NCBI GenBank assembly: GCA_023391775.1
Contig: JAEWAG010000204.1
Location: 1-26,158 of the forward strand
DNA: 26,158 nt
Direction of reading: 5' to 3'
Origin: Pseudomonadota bacterium
GTDB taxonomy: Bacteria > Pseudomonadota > Gammaproteobacteria > Xanthomonadales > Xanthomonadaceae
Shown here: positions 1-6,503 of the stretch, in pieces
Position numbering within the stretch: the first letter of the stretch is position 1
How the letters are laid out: each line of letters starts with the position of its first letter
Position numbers and translations under genes: made by a program
Notes under the pieces: generated by a model
The model's database searches: none
The model's input: only the letters and a program-made list of their open reading frames with translations
Told to the model about the DNA's origin: nothing

Positions 1-864
1 CGGAATCGAGGACAGCGGGACCGAGGCGATGTCCTGCCCGCGCTGGCGGATCGGGGCACCCGGGTCCGGTGCCCAGGCCTGTGCGTAGATCACCTCCCAG
101 GTGCTGGGCAGGCGTCCGTCGCCGTCGCGCATGGCCTCGTACGCGGCAGCGGCGGCGGCGAAGCGCGCCCGGCCGGTGAGGCTGCGGCGGCGCGAGGACA
201 GCGCATTGGTCGCGCCGATCGCGCGCAGCTCGCGCATCAGCGCCGGCAGCGCCGGATAGGTGAGGTTGAACAGGTCGCGGTCGACCACCGGATCGCGGAA
301 GCCGGCCTGCATCAGCGCATCGCCGAACGCCGAGATCGGTGCGAACGGACTCACGTGCGGGGCCTCGTCGGCGCTGGCGAAGGCCTCCCGCAGCTCGACC
401 AGGGTCTCCGGCCCGAAGCTGGAACACAGCAGCAGCCCGCCGGGCCTGAGCACGCGGCGGAACCCGGCGAACACCTCCGGCAGGTCCTCCACCCACTGCA
501 GACAGAGGTTGGAGAAGATCACGTCCACGCTGCCTTCGGCCAGCGGCAGCGCGCGCGCATCGGCGCACACGCGCTGGAACGGCTTCCACCAGCCGGCCTG
601 GCGGCGCGCCTGGCGCAGCATCGGCAGGGCCAGGTCCATGGCGATCACCTGCGCCTTCGGCCAGCGCTTGCGCATCGCCGCGGCGGCGTGGCCGGTGCCG
701 CTGCCCAGGTCCAGCACCACCGACGGCACCCGGTCGTCCAGGTAGGCCAGGGACTCGAGCAGGCGCGAACGCACTTCCGCCTGCAGGGCCGCGGCGGCGT
801 CATATCCGGAGGCAGCGCGCGAGAACGCGCGTCGCACCTGGCGGGAGTCGAAGATGGGATCCAT
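1..864 (-). CDS. bioC: BioC, malonyl-ACP O-methyltransferase (3' end outside window)
   Basis: BioC is a cytoplasmic SAM-dependent methyltransferase that methylates the free carboxyl of malonyl-ACP, disguising it so that fatty-acid synthase can build the pimeloyl chain of biotin. Reading the minus strand from the ATG at 864 gives MDPIFDSRQVRRAFSRAASG. A class I methyltransferase core follows: motif I VLDLGSGTGHAAAAM (about residues 50-64), an acidic end of strand 2 (VIAMDLALPML), and the post-motif segment DVIFSNLCLQWVEDLP. The sequence SNLCLQW is typical of BioC. 288 codons are visible with no stop. Family members are commonly a little under 300 residues, so only the last few may be missing. 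It starts 13 bases after the bioH stop and is the last visible gene of the bio operon. Very confident in the family. Confidence 0.93.
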   Translation of the reverse strand, partial: MDPIFDSRQVRRAFSRAASGYDAAAALQAEVRSRLLESLAYLDDRVPSVVLDLGSGTGHAAAAMRKRWPKAQVIAMDLALPMLRQARRQAGWWKPFQRVCADARALPLAEGSVDVIFSNLCLQWVEDLPEVFAGFRRVLRPGGLLLCSSFGPETLVELREAFASADEAPHVSPFAPISAFGDALMQAGFRDPVVDRDLFNLTYPALPALMRELRAIGATNALSSRRRSLTGRARFAAAAAAYEAMRDGDGRLPSTWEVIYAQAWAPDPGAPIRQRGQDIASVPLSSIP

Positions 865-877
865 GGCGGGGGTGGGC

Positions 878-1642
878 TCAGGGGCCGATATTGTCGACGA
901 AAGCCGCCAGCTCCGCCGCGACCACGTCGACGTGGCCGAGGAACGGCGCGTGCCCGGCGCCAGCCACCTCGAGGAAACGTGCGCCCGGGGCCAAGGCGGC
1001 AGCGGCAGCCATGCCACGCGGGTCGACCAGGCGGTCACGGCGCCCGCCCAGCCACAGGCTCGGTACCGTCAGGCCGGGCAGGCTGCGGCGCAGGTCGCTG
1101 GATTCCAGCAGTTCCAGGCCGGCCTGGAGGGCTTCGGGCTGCGGCCGCCCGCGCGCGTGCAGCAGCGTGCGCAGCGATTTCAGCTCGGCGCGTCCGTGTT
1201 CGGAGCCCAGCGTGTCGAGGGCGATGAAGCGCTCGAGCGTGCCGTCATAGTCCTGCTCGAGGTCGCGGGCGAACTGGGCGAACACCGCCGGGTCCACCGC
1301 GTGGGTCCAGTCGGGCCCGCGCACGAAGCGCGGCGTGGCCGCGACCATCACCAGCCCACGCACGGTCGGCAGCGACGCCGCCGCACGCAGGGCGAACAGC
1401 CCACCCAGTGACCAGCCCAGCCACACCGCCGGCGGCGTGCGTGCGGCCACCGCGCTGGCGACCATGGCCGGTTGCAGGGGCACGTCCGAATCGCGGCTGT
1501 GGCCGTGGCCCGGCAGGTCGACCAGATGCAGCCGGTAACGCGTGGACAGGCGCTCGGCCAGCGGGCCGAACACGCCGCCGTGCAGCGCCCAGCCGTGGAT
1601 CAGGACCAGGTCCGGGCCGTCGCCGAGGGTTTCGATATGCAT
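878..1642 (-). CDS. bioH: BioH, pimeloyl-ACP methyl ester carboxylesterase
   Basis: BioH is an alpha/beta hydrolase that removes the methyl group placed by BioC, releasing pimeloyl-ACP for BioF and ending chain elongation. The 254-residue product has the oxyanion-hole HGW motif (16-18), the nucleophile elbow GWSLGG with Ser78, an acid residue in the segment LGGRRDRLVDP near residue 205, and the catalytic His in GAGHAPFLGH near residue 232. These positions agree closely with the E. coli Ser82/Asp207/His235 triad. The length matches the family (about 255). The ATG at 1642 begins exactly at the conserved N-terminal strand. The gene sits 58 bases after the DUF7079-type gene and 13 bases before bioC, consistent with one transcript. 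It is soluble, with no signal peptide. Confidence 0.95.
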   Translation of the reverse strand: MHIETLGDGPDLVLIHGWALHGGVFGPLAERLSTRYRLHLVDLPGHGHSRDSDVPLQPAMVASAVAARTPPAVWLGWSLGGLFALRAAASLPTVRGLVMVAATPRFVRGPDWTHAVDPAVFAQFARDLEQDYDGTLERFIALDTLGSEHGRAELKSLRTLLHARGRPQPEALQAGLELLESSDLRRSLPGLTVPSLWLGGRRDRLVDPRGMAAAAALAPGARFLEVAGAGHAPFLGHVDVVAAELAAFVDNIGP

Positions 1643-1700
1643 GCGCGCATTGTCGCCGATGCGGCCCCGTGCCGTGGCGGCGGCCGCGGGACGCTGCGGG

Positions 1701-2069
1701 TCAGCGGCGGCGGGCGGCGGCGATGCGGCGGATCAGCCGGTGCCAGAGGATGATGGCGTGGGTGCGCCCGACCCGCGCGCGCCACCAGCGCACCGGCAGC
1801 GGCCGGCGCAGGTAGTTGCCGATCGCCTCGTGCAGCCAGTCCGGATCGAACCCGGACCAGACCCCGGCCACGCTGTAGAGGTTGGAGACCAGCACCGGAT
1901 GCACTTCCTGGCGCAGGATGCGTTCCAGCTCGTCCAGCGAGTACGGCGAATCCGCCAGTTCCGCGGCGACCTTGGCCAGCACCTGGGCATCAACCGCCGT
2001 GTCCAGGTACAGCTCGGACATGGCTTCCCATACACGCCGGCGTTCCGCCGTTGGCGTGCGCGTGCTCAC
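1701..2069 (-). CDS. Small DUF7079-type protein inside the biotin operon
   Basis: This is a 122-residue basic protein of unknown function. It starts at a GTG (2069) whose last bases overlap the bioF stop (GTGA), so its translation is probably coupled to bioF. The middle carries a pattern I associate with the DUF7079 family: a Glu-Leu-Tyr/Phe-Leu-Asp-Thr helix start, then [18 protein letters not shown] (about residues 44-61), then [20 protein letters not shown]. The C terminus is strongly basic ([10 protein letters not shown]). No enzyme motif, signal peptide or membrane helix is visible. Codon bias and third-position GC look like its neighbours. A link to biotin synthesis is suggested only by position; related small proteins elsewhere are not known to me to have a role. 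The family name is from memory and should be treated as tentative. Confidence 0.75.
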   Translation of the reverse strand: MSTRTPTAERRRVWEAMSELYLDTAVDAQVLAKVAAELADSPYSLDELERILRQEVHPVLVSNLYSVAGVWSGFDPDWLHEAIGNYLRRPLPVRWWRARVGRTHAIILWHRLIRRIAAARRR

Positions 2070-3265
2070 GCCACCGCTTCGCGTCCGCTGTCGACGCGGT
2101 CGCGCGCGTCGGCAATCGCAGCCAGCAGTGCCTGCACCTGCTGCGGGGTGTGCAGTGCCGAGAGGGTCACGCGCAGGCGCGAGCCGCCCTCGGGCACCGT
2201 GGGCGGACGGATCGCGGTGACCAGGAAACCGGCCCGCTCGACCGCCGCGGACATCGCCAGGGTGCGTGCCTCGCTGCCACAGAGCACCGGCTGGATCGGC
2301 GTGGCCGAGGGCATCAGGTCCAGGCCAAAGCGGCTGGCACCCTCGCGGAACACCGCCACCAGTTCGCGCAGGCGCTCGCGGCGCCAGTCGTCGCGGCGCG
2401 CCAGCTTCAGCGCGGCCAGCGATGCGGCCGCCAGCGCCGGCGGCAGTGCCGTGGTGTAGAGATAGGGCCGGGCGGTACCGGCCAGATGTTCGATCAGCGC
2501 GGCATCGCCGGCCACCACTGCACCATAGCCGCCCAGGGCCTTGCCCAGGGTCACCAGCTGCAGCGGCACGTCGGCCGCGCCCAGGCCGGCATCGGCGACG
2601 CTGCCGCGGCCCTGCGGGCCGAGCACCCCCACGCCGTGCGCATCGTCCACGTAGAGCAAGGCCTCGGCGGTGCGCGCGACCAGGGCCAGCGAGCGCAGCG
2701 GGGCCACGTCGCCGTCCATGCTGAACACGCCATCGGTGGCCAGCATCGCCGCGCCGTCGCCGGTACCGCGCAGCTGGCGCAGCGCGCCTTCGGCATCCAG
2801 GTGCGGATAGCGGCGCAGGCGCGCGCCGGCCAGGCGGGTCGCATCGATCAGGCTGGCGTGGTTGAGGCGGTCCTGGACACAGACGTCGCCGTCCTCCAGC
2901 AGCGCCTGCTGCACGGCCAGGTTGGCAGCGAAGCCGCTGCCGAACAGCAGCACACGCGGCACCTCCAGCCATTCGGCCACTTCGCGCTCGAGCTGCTCGT
3001 GCAGGGCGTGGTGGCCGCAGACCAGGTGCGAGGCGGTGGCGCCTGTGCCCTCGCGGGCGGAGGCGTCCTGCAGCGCGGCGGCGACCTCGAACTGGCTCGC
3101 CAGGCCGAGGTAGTCGTTGCTGCAGAAGCCGGTCAGCCACTGCCCGTCCACTTCCAGGCGCACGCCGTCGCGGCGGCTGATGGTGCGGCGCTGGCGTACG
3201 CGCCCCTGCGCGTTGCGCAGGCGGTGGCTGTTGCTGATGCGTTCGTGGATGTCGATGCGGCCCAT
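2066..3265 (-). CDS. bioF: BioF, 8-amino-7-oxononanoate synthase
   Basis: BioF is a cytoplasmic PLP-dependent alpha-oxoamine synthase that condenses pimeloyl-ACP with L-alanine to give 8-amino-7-oxononanoate (KAPA). The 399-residue product is close to the usual length. Recognisable features are [10 protein letters not shown] (about 47-56), [20 protein letters not shown] with the substrate-contacting His, [15 protein letters not shown], the PLP-ring-binding aspartate in [12 protein letters not shown] (205-216), and the Schiff-base lysine Lys242 in [11 protein letters not shown]. The ATG at 3265 is preceded by a GGCAGGAACC ribosome-binding stretch. The bioB-bioF gap is 52 bases and holds a run of nine C on the plus strand (3279-3287). 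It ends in a 4-base overlap with the next small gene. Confidence 0.96.
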   Translation of the reverse strand: MGRIDIHERISNSHRLRNAQGRVRQRRTISRRDGVRLEVDGQWLTGFCSNDYLGLASQFEVAAALQDASAREGTGATASHLVCGHHALHEQLEREVAEWLEVPRVLLFGSGFAANLAVQQALLEDGDVCVQDRLNHASLIDATRLAGARLRRYPHLDAEGALRQLRGTGDGAAMLATDGVFSMDGDVAPLRSLALVARTAEALLYVDDAHGVGVLGPQGRGSVADAGLGAADVPLQLVTLGKALGGYGAVVAGDAALIEHLAGTARPYLYTTALPPALAAASLAALKLARRDDWRRERLRELVAVFREGASRFGLDLMPSATPIQPVLCGSEARTLAMSAAVERAGFLVTAIRPPTVPEGGSRLRVTLSALHTPQQVQALLAAIADARDRVDSGREAVA

Positions 3266-3317
3266 GGTTCCTGCCCCTCCCCCCCCCGGGAGCCCTGCGT
3301 GCGGCCGCCTCCGTCCG

Positions 3318-4352
3318 TCAGGCGGGGAGCGGCTCTATGGTCTGACCGCTCAAGGTAGCGCCAGCAACTGTCGCCTTACCGTGATGGTCATCACATCCGC
3401 CGCGGGGCATCGGACGCAGGCCGAGGCGCGCGAACAGGGCCAGGTCACGCTCGGCCTCGGGATTGGGGGTGGTCAGCAACTGCTCGCCGTAGAAGATCGA
3501 GTTGGCCCCGGCCATGAAGCACATCGCCTGCAGCTCGTCGGACATGGCCTCGCGCCCGGCCGACAGGCGCACCATCGAGCGCGGCATGGCGATGCGGGCC
3601 ACGGCGATGGTGCGCACGAACTCGAACGGATCCAGCGGCCCGGCGCCGGCCAGCGGCGTGCCCGGCACCTGGACCAGCTGGTTGATCGGCACCGAATCCG
3701 GATGCGCCGGAAGGTTGGCCAGCGCCTGCAGCAGGCCGGCACGCTGCTCGCGTGTCTCACCCATGCCGACGATGCCGCCACAGCAGGTCTTGAGCCCCGC
3801 CTCGCGCACGTGGCCCAGGGTATCCAGGCGGTCCTGGTACTGGCGGGTGCGGATCACGTCCCCGTAGAACTCCGGCGCCGTGTCCAGGTTGTGGTTGTAG
3901 TAGTCCAGGCCGGCTTCGCGCAGCGCGCGCGCCTGCTCCGGGGTGAGCATGCCCAGGGTGGCGCAGGTTTCCAGTCCCAGCGCCTTCACCCCGGCGATCA
4001 TGGCGGCGACCTTGGGGATGTCGCGGTCCTTCGGACTGCGCCACGCCGCGCCCATGCAGAAGCGCGAGGCACCGGCGTCGCGGGCCTGGCGGGCCCGGGC
4101 CAGCACCGCGTCCACGTCCATCAGCTTGGTCGCCTCCACGCCGGTGTGGTAGCGCTGGGCCTGCGGGCAGTAGCCGCAGTCCTCCGGGCAGCCACCGGTC
4201 TTGACCGACAGCAGGGTCGAGACCTGGACTTCAGCCGGGTCGAAATGCGCGCGGTGCACGCTGGCGGCCCGGAACAGCAGTTCCGGCAGCGGCAGGTCGA
4301 ACAGGGCGAGCAATTCGTCGCGGCGCCAGTCGTGGCGGATTTCCGAAGACAT
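3318..4352 (-). CDS. bioB: BioB, biotin synthase
   Basis: BioB is a radical-SAM enzyme that inserts sulfur into dethiobiotin. The 344-residue product has the radical-SAM cluster motif CPEDCGYC (CxxxCxxC) preceded by SVKTGG, the SAM-binding and structural segments [16 protein letters not shown] and [24 protein letters not shown] and the C-terminal segment [17 protein letters not shown]. The frame stays open upstream to an ATG at 4439. I chose the ATG at 4352 (MSSEIRHDW) because it has an AGGAAA ribosome-binding site about 9 bases ahead, matches the usual start, and leaves room for a promoter and operator. The longer form would run into the divergent comF start. BioB is first in the bio operon and is probably repressed by BirA through the operator at 4415-4448. 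Confidence 0.95.
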   Translation of the reverse strand: MSSEIRHDWRRDELLALFDLPLPELLFRAASVHRAHFDPAEVQVSTLLSVKTGGCPEDCGYCPQAQRYHTGVEATKLMDVDAVLARARQARDAGASRFCMGAAWRSPKDRDIPKVAAMIAGVKALGLETCATLGMLTPEQARALREAGLDYYNHNLDTAPEFYGDVIRTRQYQDRLDTLGHVREAGLKTCCGGIVGMGETREQRAGLLQALANLPAHPDSVPINQLVQVPGTPLAGAGPLDPFEFVRTIAVARIAMPRSMVRLSAGREAMSDELQAMCFMAGANSIFYGEQLLTTPNPEAERDLALFARLGLRPMPRGGCDDHHGKATVAGATLSGQTIEPLPA

Positions 4353-4392
4353 CTGGGGTGTTTCCTGACAGCGGCCGCAGCCGGAGCCGGGC

Positions 4393-4421
4393 AGTCTGGA
4401 AATCCCCCCGACGACTGTCAA
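4393..4421 (-). promoter_or_regulatory. Predicted sigma70-type promoter of bioB
   Basis: On the minus strand a consensus -35 box TTGACA (plus-strand 4416-4421) is followed after 17 bases by CAGACT (4393-4398), a 3/6 match to the -10 consensus. It lies about 40 bases upstream of the chosen bioB ATG. The exact -35 and its overlap with a BirA-like operator support it, while the weak -10 limits confidence. Confidence 0.45.
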
Positions 4422-4448
4422 CCCGATGATCGGCACCACGGTTTACAA
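4415..4448. promoter_or_regulatory. BirA-type biotin operator (bioO) overlapping the comF start
   Basis: The plus strand reads CTGTCAACC (4415-4423), then 16 bases, then GGTTTACAA (4440-4448). The right half is an exact match to the gammaproteobacterial BirA half-site, and the left half matches TTGTAAACC at 7 of 9 positions. The 16-base spacer equals that of E. coli bioO. The left half covers the predicted bioB -35 box. The right half lies inside comF, in the codons for Thr5-Val-Tyr-Asn8. BirA bound to biotinyl-AMP would be expected to block bioB transcription here. Confidence 0.72.
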
Positions 4449-5166
4449 CCTCGTCCGCGGCGCGTGGCCGGACCGCCTGCGCACCCTTGCGCGCCAGGCC
4501 TGCACGAGCCTGCTGCCGACGCGCTGCCTGCTGTGCGCCGCACCCGGTGCGGAGGGCCGCGACCTGTGTGTGGCCTGCAACGACGCCCTTCCCCGCAACC
4601 TACTGGCCTGCCCGCGCTGCGCCATCCCGATGCCGGTCGCGGGCACCTGCGGCCGCTGCCTGCGTCGGCCCCCCGTGCTGCACGGGTCCCACGCTGCGTT
4701 CGTGTATGCCGCTCCGATCGACCGGCTGCTGCCGCGCTACAAGTTCCACCAGGACCTGGCGGCCGGACGCCTGCTGGCCGGCCTGATGGCCCAGGCACTG
4801 TCCGCCGCCGAGCGGCCGCATGCGCTTGTACCCGTGCCGCTCCATGCCGCGCGCCTGCGCCAGCGCGGCTACGACCAGGCACTGGAACTGGCGCGCCCGC
4901 TTGCCGCCGCCATGGGCCTGCCGCTGGAGCCGGACCTGCTGCGCCGGCCGCGGGCCACCGCGGCGCAGTCGGACCTGGGTGCCCTGGCACGCAGGCGCAA
5001 CCTGCGCGGGGCCTTCGCGGTGCAGCCTGGTCGCCCGCTGCCGCAGCACGTGGCCCTGGTGGACGACGTCATGACCACCGGCGCCACCCTGCACGCCGCC
5101 GCGGTGGCCTTGCGCCGCGCCGGGGTGCAGCGGGTCGACGCCTGGGTCTGCGCGCGTACGCCCTGA
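4426..5166 (+). CDS. comF: ComF family phosphoribosyltransferase-like protein
   Basis: ComF/GntX-family proteins combine an N-terminal zinc-ribbon region with a type I phosphoribosyltransferase fold. Homologs are needed for late steps of DNA uptake in naturally competent bacteria, though the biochemical reaction is unsettled. The 246-residue product shows four Cys pairs, CLLC (34-37), CVAC (48-51), CPRC (62-65) and CGRC (75-78). It then has [24 protein letters not shown], and the PRPP-binding loop [14 protein letters not shown] near residue 210. The start at 4426 has no good ribosome-binding site, but the N terminus before CLLC would be too short from later codons. The start lies within the spacer of the BirA-type operator, so expression may respond to biotin as a side effect. 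A strong family call; the precise role is not shown by the sequence. Confidence 0.92.
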   Translation: MIGTTVYNLVRGAWPDRLRTLARQACTSLLPTRCLLCAAPGAEGRDLCVACNDALPRNLLACPRCAIPMPVAGTCGRCLRRPPVLHGSHAAFVYAAPIDRLLPRYKFHQDLAAGRLLAGLMAQALSAAERPHALVPVPLHAARLRQRGYDQALELARPLAAAMGLPLEPDLLRRPRATAAQSDLGALARRRNLRGAFAVQPGRPLPQHVALVDDVMTTGATLHAAAVALRRAGVQRVDAWVCARTP

Positions 5167-5272
5167 TGCCAACTGGCCAGCAGCGGTGACAACGCGAAGC
5201 GGCAGTCTTACGAGGTGCGCGGAGGTAGCGCGGCGGCCCCGTACCCGCCCAGCCTGCCGCTGCCCCGGACTG

Positions 5273-5466
5273 TGCTGCCCACGCGGTGACCTTCTCGATG
5301 AGGCGCACAACACCTGCGCCTCGCGCGTGTCCGGCCGGCGATACCCGAGTCACGGGGAACTGCGGCAGGGAGTGCAGCTTCAGGGGAGCCGCCGGGCTGC
5401 CGGCCAACGTTGCCGGAGCCTCGCTGCGCATCCGGGGTCGGGGCCTGCGTCGCGTGCTGGGCAGCA
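5273..5466 (-). ncRNA. Candidate structured RNA (6S-like size and shape) in the 5167-5546 gap
   Basis: No convincing protein is visible in the 380 bases between the convergent comF and ubiA ends. By eye the segment can fold as a long rod. The ends pair perfectly over 9 bp (5273-5281 with 5458-5466), continuing after a 3-base bulge with 4 bp (5282-5285 with 5451-5454). Inside are a perfect 8-bp hairpin with a 7-base loop (5300-5322) and a 7-bp stem (5333-5339 with 5399-5405) that can be extended by G-U pairs. Short GCGGC/GCCGC and CCCG/CGGG helices lie within that stem. The total span is 194 bases. A long rod with a central bubble and a small hairpin in one strand resembles 6S RNA; the minus strand is suggested only because it puts that hairpin on the 3' side. 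Base pairing is easy at this GC, no U-rich terminator follows, and the E. coli 6S hairpin sequence is absent, so this is tentative. Confidence 0.3.
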
Positions 5467-5546
5467 ATCCCCCTCAACGCCTATCCCAACCAGTTGATGC
5501 TGGGCATTGCCCAAACGAAGCAGCGTGTCCGAAGCAGAGGACTTCG

Positions 5547-6455
5547 TTACCTTCCCGCGAGCGCGAAATGCAGGGCGATGCCGGCAAACACCGCGGCCCC
5601 CACCCAGTTGTTGTGCAGGAAGGCGCGGAAGCAGGCGGCCCGCTCACGGCGGCGGGTCATCACGAACTCCTGCACCACCAGCACGGTAGCGGCGCCAAGG
5701 CCCACCCAGTACGCCGTGCCCAGCCCCGCCTGGTGACCGACCAGGGCCAGTGCCACGAGCACCAGCATGTAGAGCACGCCCTGCGCGACCAGATCCAGGT
5801 CGCCGAACAGGATCGCGGTGGAGCGGGAGCCGGCGCGGATATCGTCCTCGCGGTCCACCATCGCGTACCAGGTGTCGTACGCGGTGGCCCACAGGATGTT
5901 GGCGCAGTACAGCAGCCAGGCCAGCGCCGGCACCTCGCCCCGCACCGCCGCGAAGGCCATCGGGATGCCCCAGCCGAAGGCCATGCCCAGGTAGACCTGC
6001 GGCAGGTAGGTGTAGCGCTTGAGGTAGGGGTAGGTCGCGGCCAGGAACAGGCCGACGAAACTCAGCGCAATGGTGAGTGCGTTGAGCGTCAGCACCAGGC
6101 CGAACGCCACCAGCATCAGCACTGCGAACACCAGCAATGCCTCGCGTCCCGACACTGCCCCGGTGGCGAGTGGCCGGTCGCGGGTGCGCTCGACCTTGGG
6201 ATCAAGCCAGCGGTCGGCGTAATCGTTGATCACGCAGCCGGCCGAGCGGGTCAACCAGACGCCGGCGGTGAACACGAACAGGGTCCAGTAATCGGGCATG
6301 CCGCCGGCGGCCAGCCAGAGCGCCCACCAGGTGGGCCACAACAGCAGCAGCACGCCGATGGGGCGGTCACCGCGCAACAGCTTCCAGTACTGGCCCAGCC
6401 GTCCGCGCCATTGCGGACCGGATGCAGGCGCCTGCTCGTAACGTTCGTAAGTCAT
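5547..6455 (-). CDS. ubiA: UbiA, 4-hydroxybenzoate polyprenyltransferase
   Basis: UbiA is an integral inner-membrane prenyltransferase that attaches the polyprenyl tail to 4-hydroxybenzoate in ubiquinone synthesis. The 302-residue product has [20 protein letters not shown] near the N terminus, the first Asp-rich motif NDYADRWLD (about 78-86) followed by [11 protein letters not shown], and the second Asp-rich region [17 protein letters not shown] near residue 205. Eight or so hydrophobic segments are evident. These are the Mg2+/diphosphate-binding motifs of the family, and length and order match UbiA rather than the heme or menaquinone branches. The ATG at 6455 lacks a clear Shine-Dalgarno and lies 13 bases after a strong hairpin. 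It is downstream of and co-oriented with wzc, but its function is housekeeping. Confidence 0.95.
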   Translation of the reverse strand: MTYERYEQAPASGPQWRGRLGQYWKLLRGDRPIGVLLLLWPTWWALWLAAGGMPDYWTLFVFTAGVWLTRSAGCVINDYADRWLDPKVERTRDRPLATGAVSGREALLVFAVLMLVAFGLVLTLNALTIALSFVGLFLAATYPYLKRYTYLPQVYLGMAFGWGIPMAFAAVRGEVPALAWLLYCANILWATAYDTWYAMVDREDDIRAGSRSTAILFGDLDLVAQGVLYMLVLVALALVGHQAGLGTAYWVGLGAATVLVVQEFVMTRRRERAACFRAFLHNNWVGAAVFAGIALHFALAGR

Positions 6456-6468
6456 GCCGCAAAGGTTA

Positions 6469-6495
6469 GCAGGCCGGCAAAGACTGCCGGCCTGC
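6469..6495 (-). terminator. Perfect 11-bp hairpin between wzc and ubiA
   Basis: GCAGGCCGGCA (6469-6479) and TGCCGGCCTGC (6485-6495) are perfect inverted repeats around a 5-base loop, starting 8 bases after the wzc stop on the minus strand. The following transcript sequence (TAACCTTTG) has no real U-tract. It may be a weak intrinsic terminator, an mRNA 3'-end stabiliser, or a structure limiting read-through from the polysaccharide operon into ubiA. Confidence 0.5.
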
Positions 6496-6503
6496 CACGT
6501 GGA

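Noticed and set aside
3279..3287. Run of nine C between bioF and bioB
   Set aside because: It is intergenic within an operon and does not affect a reading frame. A phase-variation role is not supported.
3117..5189. A 690-codon plus-strand frame across bioF, bioB and comF
   Set aside because: It is antisense to bioF and bioB and out of frame with comF. It has no recognisable domain.
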